6,713 nucleotides of DNA from an uncultured Oscillospiraceae bacterium (GTDB lineage: Bacteria > Bacillota > Clostridia > Oscillospirales > Oscillospiraceae). The notes beneath the pieces were generated by a model, which was given only the letters and a program-made list of their open reading frames with translations, was not told the origin of the DNA and did no database searches. Shown piece after piece: positions 1 through 5,633 of this stretch. The position numbers and the translations under genes are program-made. The stretch's first letter is position 1. Every line of letters begins with the position of its first letter. Where the stretch lies: positions 1 through 6,713 of the forward strand of contig CAAFLF010000048.1 in the NCBI GenBank assembly GCA_900763685.1. The letters are read 5' to 3'.

Positions 1-14
1 CCCGAAGAAAAATT

Positions 15-42
15 CTGGGAGGGATTTCGATTTCCCTCCCAG
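15..42. repeat. Stem-loop, 10-bp perfect stem
   Basis: The arms ctgggaggga (15-24) and tccctcccag (33-42) are exact inverted complements around an 8-base loop. No T-run follows on either strand, so it is not a canonical terminator. It could belong to the end of a gene lying left of the window. Confidence 0.5.
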
Positions 43-58
43 ACCCCCCTTGAAACGA

Positions 59-90
59 CCAAAGGAGAGGCCTGCGGGCCTCTCCTTTGG
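59..90. repeat. Stem-loop, 14-bp perfect stem with tetraloop
   Basis: The arms at 59-72 (ccaaaggagaggcc) and 77-90 pair perfectly around the loop tgcg. A smaller hairpin, aaacctc (91-97) with gaggttt (101-107), follows at once. The stem is strong enough to stop or pause RNA polymerase, but there is no clear U-tract on either side. It may be a transcription-end structure for a gene left of the window or an intergenic repeat unit. Confidence 0.5.
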
Positions 91-307
91 AAACCTCTCT
101 GAGGTTTACGGAGGATTTGTTACGGGGGACGTTGGGACGGGGGATGGGAGTCCAAAGCGGGGTGTTTTGCGGCGATTCAGGTGTTTTCGCCTTGTGGGGG
201 ACGAAGTCATTGAGGGCCTGGTAGTTCTGGCCGGGGATTGGGTGGGTGAGGGTCCTGCGGGGGACGGGGGACGCGGCACGCCGTACCTAGGGCATGGCCT
301 CCGCCGA

Positions 308-330
308 CCAAATTTCGTGCCGAAATTTGG
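308..330. repeat. Perfect AT-rich palindrome inside a repeat module
   Basis: The arms ccaaatttcg (308-317) and cgaaatttgg (321-330) pair exactly around the loop tgc. A second, outer pairing of ccgac (304-308) with gtcgg (334-338) competes for one base and would lengthen the stem with a small bulge. The element is AT-rich against a very GC-rich background. Its right flank, the 16-mer tttggggcgtcggtca (326-341), recurs exactly but inverted at 6691-6706. Confidence 0.6.
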
Positions 331-342
331 GGCGTCGGTCAG

Positions 343-546
343 GGTCGTCGTGCCCTACGGGTGGGTGCGGAGGGCCCCATCAACCACCCTAGCCAGCCGG
401 CGCATAGTGGAGCGATTGCGGCGGCGGGGGTGAGGGACGGGGTGGGAGTTGAAGTAGGGGGCATCAAAAAAGGGGAAGGCCCGCCACGAGTGCCAGAGTA
501 GCGCTTAGTGAAGCGGAAAGCGCGGGAAGAGGAGCTGGTCAAATTC
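343..546 (+). repeat. Dispersed intergenic repeat, copy A
   Basis: This stretch matches 6428-6655 in the same orientation. Anchors are an identical 19-mer (343-361 with 6428-6446), a block with few mismatches from catcaacc to gagcg (378-414 with 6451-6487), gcggcggcggggg followed by near-identical sequence (418-440 with 6491-6513), and a 35-base block with a few mismatches (482-516 with 6555-6589). The tail ggtcaaattc (537-546) also has a counterpart at 6645-6655. Substitutions and length differences are scattered, so the copies are diverged. No transposase frame is associated with either copy. Confidence 0.7.
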
Positions 547-671
547 AGGGGCTTGCCCGATGACAGCGGAGTTCAGCACGGGGTACTATGTTCGGGGGTT
601 TGGTGGGGGCTCCGCCCGTGTTTTGGTAGGGGTTATAGGGTTTTTGAGGAGGACGGTTTAGGGCCGTATCC

Positions 672-710
672 CCCGGCGGTCTGTGGCCGCCGGGTGGGCG
701 TTTTTTCTTT
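672..710 (+). terminator. Terminator-like hairpin without an upstream gene
   Basis: The stem cccggcgg (672-679) and ccgccggg (687-694) closes a 7-base loop. The tail is TGGGCG followed by TTTTTTCTTT at 701-710. The T-run is on the plus strand only. No plus-strand coding region precedes it in the window, so it either ends an unrecognised RNA, ends a long read-through transcript from the left, or is an inert repeat. The six bases between stem and T-run weaken it as an intrinsic terminator. Confidence 0.4.
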
Positions 711-712
711 TG

Positions 713-869
713 ACGGCTCCACCGCCGTTTACCTCCAGCTAAGTACCGCCGCAAAGCGGCGGTTGCCTCCGGCACACGCCTGCGGGCGTAGTCTTTTTGG
801 GGCCCGCCAAAAAGAAAATGGGGGTGGAATCCCTGCGGGGGATGCCCCGCCCCCGGTTGGGCAACCGGG
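713..869. repeat. Chain of five or more small hairpins
   Basis: Successive inverted repeats sit almost end to end: acggc/gccgt (713-728), ccgccgc/gcggcgg (746-762), acgcc/ggcgt (776-789), tctttttgg/ccaaaaaga (792-815), gcgggg/ccccgc (835-850) and cccggtt/aaccggg (852-869). Each has a short loop of three to six bases. The density of self-complementary units looks like a composite intergenic repeat rather than coding DNA. The function is unknown. Confidence 0.5.
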
Positions 870-880
870 TCGTGGGCGAA

Positions 881-909
881 AGGAAAAAGCGCCCCGGGTG
901 GGGCGCTTT
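881..909 (-). terminator. Intrinsic terminator of the PfkB kinase gene
   Basis: The arms aaagcgcccc (886-895) and ggggcgcttt (900-909) pair perfectly around a 4-base loop. Read on the minus strand the stem is followed by TTTTTCC (887-881, partly in the stem), which gives a U-tract. It begins only five bases past the TAA stop of the minus-strand kinase gene at 915, as expected for the terminator of that gene. Confidence 0.85.
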
Positions 910-914
910 GGGGC

Positions 915-1799
915 TTACTGGGGGCGGAAGGCCAGGACCTCCTGGAGCTGGGGGACGGAGGGGGCGGCGCCGGGGCGGGTGACGGCGATGGCGCTGGCCC
1001 GGGTGGCCAGGGTCAGGGGGGCGAGGCCGGTGTCCTCCCCCAGGACGCCCCGGAGGAAGTAGCCGGTGAAGGTATCCCCGGCGCCGGTGGTGTCCACCGC
1101 CTGGACATGGCAGGCGGGGCAGAAGGCGGTCTCCCGGTCATTGGCCCAGAGGCTGCCGTCGCTGCCCAGGGTCAGGATGACCTCGGTTTTCGGGAACCTG
1201 GCCCGGAGGGCCCGGAGGATGGCCTGGGGCTCCGTCTCGCCGCTGATGGCCCCGCCCTCGATCTCGTTGACGAAGAGCCAGCGGACCAGGTGGAGGGGGT
1301 AGGTCTCCACCCCGGGGAAGGGGGAGGCGTTGAAGGCGATGGCGAGGCCCCGCTGGGCGGCCTTCTCCATGATGTAGGGGACGAGATTGATCTCATTCTG
1401 CAGGAGGACCACGTCGCCGGGGCCGAAGGCGGAGAGGACCTGGTCCACAAATTCCTTGGTGATGGCGGCGTTGGTGCCGGGGTAGAGGAGGATGGAGTTC
1501 TGGCCGCGGCTGTCCACCTGGATGACGGTGTGGCCGCCGGGGGCGTCGTCCTGCCGGAGGAAGTCCAGATGGACGCCGCTCTCCGCCAGGGTCTCTTTCA
1601 GGAGGCCGCCCTCCTGGCCGATGACGCCGGCGTGCCAGACGGGGAGCCCCGCCCGGGCCATGGCGATGGACTGGTTGAGCCCCTTGCCGCCGCAGTGGAT
1701 CTGGCGGCCCAGGCAGGCCCGGGTCTCCCCGGGCTGGACGAACTCGTCCATGGCGTAGACATAGTCAAGGTTCAGGGAACCGAAATTCAGGACCTTCAT
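915..1799 (-). CDS. rbsK: PfkB-family carbohydrate kinase, probable ribokinase
   Basis: The gene encodes a cytoplasmic sugar kinase of 294 residues that transfers phosphate from ATP to a sugar, probably D-ribose to ribose 5-phosphate, feeding the pentose phosphate pathway. Visible ribokinase-family features are N10 and D12 in GSLNLD, the GGKGLNQ motif at 37-43, a VNEIE segment like the NExE motif, TLGSDGS, and the signature DTTGAGD at 236-242, whose last Asp is the expected catalytic base. The C-terminal AVTRPGAAPSVP closely resembles ribokinase. The length is close to the usual 300 or so. I chose the ATG at 1797-1799 because GGGAGG lies four bases before it (spacing a little short); an upstream in-frame ATG at 1809-1811 would give MGGS-MKV but has a poor binding site, and the frame opens still further upstream. 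No ribose transporter or RbsD gene is adjacent, so the substrate is not proven and another PfkB sugar or nucleoside is possible. Confidence 0.9.
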   Translation of the reverse strand: MKVLNFGSLNLDYVYAMDEFVQPGETRACLGRQIHCGGKGLNQSIAMARAGLPVWHAGVIGQEGGLLKETLAESGVHLDFLRQDDAPGGHTVIQVDSRGQNSILLYPGTNAAITKEFVDQVLSAFGPGDVVLLQNEINLVPYIMEKAAQRGLAIAFNASPFPGVETYPLHLVRWLFVNEIEGGAISGETEPQAILRALRARFPKTEVILTLGSDGSLWANDRETAFCPACHVQAVDTTGAGDTFTGYFLRGVLGEDTGLAPLTLATRASAIAVTRPGAAPSVPQLQEVLAFRPQ

Positions 1800-1803
1800 A
1801 CTG

Positions 1804-1831
1804 CCTCCCATAGCTTCGCCCCGGAGGGGCG
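1804..1831 (-). promoter_or_regulatory. Ribosome binding site and 5'-leader hairpin of the kinase gene
   Basis: On the minus strand GGGAGG (1809-1804) precedes the ATG at 1799 by four bases and decides the start. Just upstream, cgcccc (1817-1822) and ggggcg (1826-1831) form a 6-bp stem with a 3-base loop. The hairpin is too far from the binding site to occlude it directly, so any regulatory role is speculative. Confidence 0.6.
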
Positions 1832-1845
1832 GTTTCTTCCCTCCC

Positions 1846-1874
1846 ATCATACGGAAGAGGGGGCGGAAAGTCAA
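1846..1874 (-). promoter_or_regulatory. Sigma-A type promoter for the PfkB kinase gene
   Basis: Read on the minus strand there is a -35 box TTGACT (1874-1869), a 17-base spacer and a -10 box TATGAT (1851-1846). This is close to the consensus TTGACA-N17-TATAAT. Transcription would start near 1839, leaving a leader of about 40 bases. A second copy of the -35 region, TTGACTTTTCC (1903-1893), lies 28-29 bases further upstream. Confidence 0.8.
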
Positions 1875-1975
1875 GGCTGCCTTTTTTCGACAGGAAAAGT
1901 CAATTCCAGGATGTGAAAAACTTTTCATTAACGGGTTCTTCACGGGGAAAGGGGTTCTTTTGTCGGGTTTGCACA

Positions 1976-2004
1976 TTGTGTTTCCGGGGGAAAGCTGTTA
2001 GAAT
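1976..2004 (+). promoter_or_regulatory. Candidate promoter for the transporter gene
   Basis: TTGTGT (1976-1981) and TAGAAT (1999-2004) are separated by 17 bases on the plus strand. The -10 box is good and the -35 box is weak. It lies in the divergent gap and would give a leader of about 55 bases before the ATG at 2066. It is the best plus-strand match I can find by eye in this gap. Confidence 0.45.
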
Positions 2005-2065
2005 GGCCTGCGGCGTAAGGGAAACCCCTTGGCGCGCGATTTCCCAAGAGAAAGAAGGGGGTCCC

Positions 2066-3403
2066 ATGGCCGCCCAGATTCTGGCGACGATCATTTTCCT
2101 CATCATGTTCGGCTTCATCATCACGGAGAAGGCGCCCCGCCATCTCGTGACCCTGGTCTGCGCGGCGGCCACGCTGCTGCTGGTCTTCGGCGTCTGCATG
2201 CGGAGCGTCTCCGCCGTGTGGGAGACCCTGAACCTGGAGTGCTTCTTCCACGGCTCCTTCTGGTACAGCGCCGAGGCCTCGGAGAGCGGCGGCATCAACT
2301 GGGAGACCATCGTGTTCCTCGCGGGCATGATGATCATGGTGGAAGGCATGGCGGACAGCGGCTTCTTCCAGTGGCTGTGCATCACCATCGCGAAGGCGGT
2401 CCATTACCGGCCCTTCCCCATTTTCCTGACGTTCATGCTGCTCTCGGCGGCCCTCTCCATGTTCATCGACAGCATCACGGTCATCCTCTTCCTCTCCACC
2501 GTGACCATTGAGCTGGGGCAGCTTCTGAAGTTTGACCCGGTGCCGGCCATCCTGGCGGAGGTCTTCTGCGCGAACCTGGGAGGCTCCGCCACCATGTGCG
2601 GCGACCCGCCCAACATTATCATCGGCACGTCCCTGGGCTACAGCTTCGGGGATTTCATCACCCACACGGGCCTCATCGCGGGGCTGTGCCTGCTGCTGGT
2701 GATCCCCTACTTCTGCCTCTGCTTCCATAAGGAGTTCCGCTCCGCCCCGGTGCGGGAGCTGAACCTGGACCCCAAGGACGCCATCAACGACCCCAAGGAG
2801 TTCTTCGGCAGCTGCGCCATCTTCCTGGCGGCGGTGCTCCTGCTCTCCACCCACGCGCAGACGGGGCTCACCGTCTCCGCCATCGGCGTGCTCATCGCGG
2901 CGGTGACGCTCCTGGCCTTCCGCAAGCGGGCCGTGGCCATCCTGCGGCAGATCGACCACAACACCCTCATCTTCTTCATCGGGCTTTTCGTGGTCATCAG
3001 CGGGCTGCGGCGCAGCGGCGTGCTGGACCTGCTGGCCCAGGGCATCGGCAAGGTCAGCGGCAGCAACGTCCACCTGATGATCGCCATTATCCTCTTCGGC
3101 TCCGCCGTGGCCAGCGCCTTCATCGACAACATCCCCTTCGCGGCCACCATGATCCCCGTGATCCAGAGCCTTTCCGCCATGCAGGGGGTGCATCTCGACA
3201 CCCTGGCCTGGACCCTCTCCATCGGCACGGACGTGGGCGGCAGCGCCACGCCCATCGGCGCCTCCGCCAACGTGGTGGCCCTGTCCCAGTGCGGGAAGAA
3301 CGGCATCTCCATCGGCTGGGGCCGCTACTGCAAGGTCATGGCCCCAGCGACGCTGCTGGTCATCGCCGTGTCTCTCGGCATCCTCTACCTGCGCTATCTC
3401 TGA
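2066..3403 (+). CDS. ArsB/NhaD-type (SLC13-like) membrane transporter
   Basis: The product is a polytopic inner-membrane transporter of 445 residues of the ion transporter superfamily (COG1055: NhaD sodium/proton antiporters and arsenite permeases). It has the internal repeat typical of the group. The first half contains MFIDSITVILFL (132-143) and NLGGSATMCGDPPNIIIG (170-187). The second half contains FIDNIPFAATMIPV (352-365) and GTDVGGSATPIGASANVVA (387-405). About ten hydrophobic helices can be seen, and the soluble segment at about 221-247 separates the halves. The start ATG at 2066 follows AAGGGGG five bases upstream; the frame is open back to 1913 but that extension is charged, Cys-rich and without a good binding site. 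The loop at about 51-80, ending GGINWETIVFLAGMM, is longer than I expect for NhaD. No arsenic or sodium resistance gene is adjacent, so substrate is unassigned; sodium, arsenite or an organic anion remain possible. Confidence 0.9.
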   Translation: MAAQILATIIFLIMFGFIITEKAPRHLVTLVCAAATLLLVFGVCMRSVSAVWETLNLECFFHGSFWYSAEASESGGINWETIVFLAGMMIMVEGMADSGFFQWLCITIAKAVHYRPFPIFLTFMLLSAALSMFIDSITVILFLSTVTIELGQLLKFDPVPAILAEVFCANLGGSATMCGDPPNIIIGTSLGYSFGDFITHTGLIAGLCLLLVIPYFCLCFHKEFRSAPVRELNLDPKDAINDPKEFFGSCAIFLAAVLLLSTHAQTGLTVSAIGVLIAAVTLLAFRKRAVAILRQIDHNTLIFFIGLFVVISGLRRSGVLDLLAQGIGKVSGSNVHLMIAIILFGSAVASAFIDNIPFAATMIPVIQSLSAMQGVHLDTLAWTLSIGTDVGGSATPIGASANVVALSQCGKNGISIGWGRYCKVMAPATLLVIAVSLGILYLRYL

Positions 3404-3414
3404 GCGCGTTTTTT
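3391..3414 (+). terminator. Weak terminator overlapping the transporter stop codon
   Basis: The arms gcgct (3391-3395) and agcgc (3403-3407) span the last codons and the TGA stop. TTTTTT follows at 3409-3414. The stem is only five base pairs plus one possible G-U pair, so this may be a partial terminator that the two stronger hairpins downstream back up. Confidence 0.35.
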
Positions 3415-3427
3415 CCGCCCCCTACGT

Positions 3428-3457
3428 ATCGGGCGCTTCCGCTTTCCGCCCGATTTT
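3428..3457 (+). terminator. Candidate terminator hairpin downstream of the transporter
   Basis: The arms atcgggcg (3428-3435) and cgcccgat (3447-3454) enclose an 11-base loop, and only a short T-run (3454-3457) follows. It is the second hairpin after the transporter gene. Confidence 0.4.
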
Positions 3458-3485
3458 CGTGATCCTTGCCACGCATAGAGGGAGA

Positions 3486-3520
3486 GCCGCCCCGTGTTTT
3501 CACGGGGCGGCCCTTATTTT
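3486..3520 (+). terminator. Strong terminator downstream of the transporter
   Basis: The 11-bp perfect stem gccgccccgtg (3486-3496) with cacggggcggc (3501-3511) closes a TTTT loop and is followed by CCTTATTTT. The U-rich tail is on the plus strand, so it suits the transporter transcript. On the minus strand no T-run follows. Confidence 0.65.
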
Positions 3521-3547
3521 CCCCGAAATTCTGCCTCTGAGAGGGGG

Positions 3548-3582
3548 AAAGAGCGCGGAACGGCTGTTCCGCGCTCTTTTTT
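3548..3582. terminator. Bidirectional terminator between the transporter and htpG
   Basis: A perfect 14-bp stem, aaagagcgcggaac (3548-3561) with gttccgcgctcttt (3566-3579), closes the loop ggct. It begins five bases past the htpG stop codon and is clearly the end of that minus-strand gene. The longer T-run, however, is on the plus strand (TTTTTT at 3577-3582, then CTTATTT). On the minus strand the tail is only TTT followed by CCCCC. It probably stops transcription from both sides. Confidence 0.75.
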
Positions 3583-3583
3583 C

Positions 3584-5473
3584 TTATTTCCAGAGGGAGC
3601 AGAGGAGGTCGGTGTAGGCGGAGGGGTCCTCCAGGGGCAGGCCCGCGATGAGGAGGGCCTGGTTGTAGAGGACCTGGGCGTAGGCCTTGGCCTTCTCGGG
3701 ATCGTTGGCCACGGCGTCGGAGAGGGCCTGGAAGGCCGGGTGCTCCGTGTTCAGCTCCAGGACGCGCTCCGCCTTAATGCCAGCGTCGGGCTGGACGGTC
3801 TCAAAGTATTTCTCCATCTCGAAGCTGATGCCCTCCCCGGCGGTGAGACAGACGGGGTGGGACTTGAGCTGGGCGGAGGGGCGGACCTCCTTCACGGCGT
3901 CGCCCAGGGTCTCCTTCACGAAGGCGAAGACATCCTTGTGGGCGTCCGCCGCCTCCTTGGCCTTCTCCTGGGCGTCCTCCCCGGCGGCGCCGCTCATGGC
4001 GGAGCGGAAGGGCTTTTCCTGGTAGGTCCGGAGGACTTGGGCGCAGAACTCGTCCACCTCCTCGGTGAAGTAGAGGATCTCGGTGCCCCGCTCCTTCAGC
4101 TCCTCGATCTGGGGGAGCTTGTCGACGCGCTGAGGGTCGGTGCCGATGGCGTAGTAGATGTCCTTCTGGTCCTCTGGCATCCGGGAGACGTACTCCGCCA
4201 GGGTCACGGGCTTCTTCTCCGTGGAGGAGTAGAAGAGGAGCAGGTCCTGGAGGAGCTCGCTGTGGGCGCCGTAGTCCGAGGCCACGCCGTACTTCAGCTG
4301 GCGGCCGAAGTTCCGGAAGAACTTCTCGTAGCCCTCCCGGTCGTCCTTCTGCATCCGGAGGAGCTCGGCCTTGATCTTCTTCTCCAGGTTCCCGGCGATG
4401 ACTTTCAGCTGGCGGTCGTGCTGGAGGAGCTCCCGGGAGATGTTGAGGCTCAGGTCCGGGGAATCCACCACGCCCCGGACGAAGCGGAAGTGCTCGGGCA
4501 GGAGGTCGGCGCACTTGTCCATGATGAGGACGCCATTGGAGTAGAGCTGGAGGCCCTTCTCATAGTCCTTGGTGTAGTAATCCATGGGGGCGGCGCCGGG
4601 GATGAAGAGCAGGGCCTTGTAGGTGACGGCGCCCTCGGCGGAGACGGTGACCACGCTCTGGGGCGGGACCATCTGGTAGTAGCGCTCCTGGTAGAACTTG
4701 TCGTACTCCTCCTTCGTGACCTCGCTCTTCTTCCGCTGCCAGAGGGGGACCATGGAGTTCAGGGTCTCCCACTCCCGGACATCCTCGTACTCCGGCTTGT
4801 CGTCGGGGGAGCCCTCCTTCCGGCGGGAGTGGGTGACCTCCATGCGGATGGGGAAGCGGATGTAGTCGGAGTACTTCTTCACGAGGGATTTCAGGGCGTA
4901 CTCCTGGAGGTACTGGCTGTACTCGCCGGGCTCGTCCTCGGGGTCCTTCTTGATGTGGAGGGTGATGTCGGTGCCGACGGTGTCCTTCTCACAGGGCTCC
5001 ACGGTGTAGCCGTCCACGCCGTCGGACTCCCAGCGGTAGGCGGTGTCGGAGCCGTACTTCCTCGTCACGACGGTGATGTGGTCCGAGACCATGAAGGCGG
5101 AGTAGAAGCCCACGCCGAACTGACCGATGACGTCCGCCGCCTGCTCGCTGCCCTGGGTCTCCTGGCGGAACTGCAGGGTGCCGCTCTTGGCGATGACGCC
5201 CAGGTTGTTCTCCAGCTCCTCCTGGTCCATGCCGATGCCGTTGTCCCGGATGGTGAGGGTGCCGTTCTCTTCATCGGGGATGAGGGTGATGGCGAAGTCC
5301 TCCCGCCGGAGGCCCACCTTGTCGTCCGTCAGAGAGAGGTAGCAGAGCTTGTCGATGGCGTCGCTGGCGTTGGAGATGAGCTCCCGGAGGAAGATCTCCT
5401 TATGGGTGTAGATGGAGTTGATCATCAGGTCCAGCAGGCGCTTGGATTCCGCCTTGAACTGTTTCTTGCGCAT
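3584..5473 (-). CDS. htpG: Hsp90-family molecular chaperone HtpG
   Basis: The product is the cytosolic ATP-dependent bacterial Hsp90, a homodimer that remodels and stabilises client proteins, often with the DnaK system. At 629 residues it is full length (E. coli HtpG is about 624). The N-terminal GHKL ATPase domain (about 1-215) shows ELISNASDAIDKL (31-43) with the catalytic Glu31 and Asn35, DNGIGM (77-82), and the lid and glycine motif GQFGVGFYSAFMV (117-129). The middle domain (about 230-490) carries LNISREL (343-349), whose Arg347 matches the ATP-sensing arginine. The C-terminal dimerisation domain lacks the eukaryotic MEEVD tail, as in all bacterial forms. The ATG at 5471-5473 is preceded by AAGGAGG at a spacing of eight, an excellent site. 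It has its own promoter and is divergent from hsp20. No frameshift or missing motif is seen. Confidence 0.97.
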   Translation of the reverse strand: MRKKQFKAESKRLLDLMINSIYTHKEIFLRELISNASDAIDKLCYLSLTDDKVGLRREDFAITLIPDEENGTLTIRDNGIGMDQEELENNLGVIAKSGTLQFRQETQGSEQAADVIGQFGVGFYSAFMVSDHITVVTRKYGSDTAYRWESDGVDGYTVEPCEKDTVGTDITLHIKKDPEDEPGEYSQYLQEYALKSLVKKYSDYIRFPIRMEVTHSRRKEGSPDDKPEYEDVREWETLNSMVPLWQRKKSEVTKEEYDKFYQERYYQMVPPQSVVTVSAEGAVTYKALLFIPGAAPMDYYTKDYEKGLQLYSNGVLIMDKCADLLPEHFRFVRGVVDSPDLSLNISRELLQHDRQLKVIAGNLEKKIKAELLRMQKDDREGYEKFFRNFGRQLKYGVASDYGAHSELLQDLLLFYSSTEKKPVTLAEYVSRMPEDQKDIYYAIGTDPQRVDKLPQIEELKERGTEILYFTEEVDEFCAQVLRTYQEKPFRSAMSGAAGEDAQEKAKEAADAHKDVFAFVKETLGDAVKEVRPSAQLKSHPVCLTAGEGISFEMEKYFETVQPDAGIKAERVLELNTEHPAFQALSDAVANDPEKAKAYAQVLYNQALLIAGLPLEDPSAYTDLLCSLWK

Positions 5474-5533
5474 GAAAAACGCCTCCTTACAGGAAAATGC
5501 GGGGCGGTGGCCCGTCCCTTTTATTACCCCCTC

Positions 5534-5562
5534 ATTCTAGCGCGTTCCCAGGGAAATGTAAA
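5534..5562 (-). promoter_or_regulatory. Sigma-A type promoter for htpG
   Basis: On the minus strand a -35 box TTTACA (5562-5557), a 17-base spacer and a -10 box TAGAAT (5539-5534) are present. Transcription would begin near 5527, leaving a leader of about 54 bases ahead of the strong AAGGAGG site. No CIRCE half-site overlaps it. The motif GGAAATGT covers the edge of the -35 box (plus-strand 5552-5559) and recurs inverted at 5587-5594 and 5598-5605. Confidence 0.75.
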
Positions 5563-5585
5563 GGGGGCGGCGTCCTTCTGGCGGG

Positions 5586-5605
5586 GACATTTCCTTGACA
5601 TTTCC
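5586..5605. repeat. Tandem GACATTTCC motif, 11-bp period
   Basis: GACATTTCC occurs at 5586-5594 and again at 5597-5605, exactly 11 bases apart, so both face the same side of the helix. The inverse motif GGAAATGT is found at the htpG -35 box (5552-5559). It lies 25-45 bases upstream of the htpG -35 box, where an activator might bind. No known regulator is recognised. Confidence 0.4.
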
Positions 5606-5633
5606 GGGGCCCGTGCACAAAGATGGCATGAAA

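Larger units (their letters stand above)
1..914. other. Intergenic region without a convincing gene
   Basis: This 914-base stretch has open frames on both strands, but none has a good ribosome binding site, a recognisable domain or sensible composition. Their translations are rich in Arg, Gly and Pro, as expected from GC-rich non-coding DNA. What it does contain is structured DNA: three stem-loops near the left edge, a dispersed repeat copy that recurs near the right edge, a perfect AT-rich palindrome, a plus-strand terminator-like hairpin at 672-710 and a run of short hairpins up to the terminator of the minus-strand kinase gene. A gene may lie just left of the window, with its terminator among the first hairpins, but this cannot be seen. 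Confidence 0.7.

Noticed and set aside
50..433. Plus-strand open frame of 127 residues near the left edge
   Set aside because: It starts inside a hairpin region, runs through repeat copy A, lacks a binding site and is Arg/Gly-rich. The frame is not kept in copy B.
339..542. Minus-strand frame across repeat A resembling the minus-strand frame across repeat B
   Set aside because: The shared residues follow from the DNA repeat. Spacer differences change many residues, and neither has a credible start site. I keep it only as a point to test under the repeat finding.
1..914. CRISPR array or insertion sequence in the repeat-rich left region
   Set aside because: The repeats are not regularly spaced units with unique spacers, and there is no transposase frame or pair of terminal inverted repeats.
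1913..2065. Upstream extension of the transporter reading frame
   Set aside because: The extra 51 residues are charged and Cys-rich, overlap the promoter candidate and have no good ribosome binding site. The ATG at 2066 has AAGGGGG upstream and begins directly with a membrane helix.
1940..3193. A 417-residue open frame on the minus strand across the transporter gene
   Set aside because: The translation is dominated by His, Glu, Asp, Gly and Gln, typical of the complement of a GC-rich membrane protein gene. It lacks a binding site, and the plus strand has clear transporter motifs.
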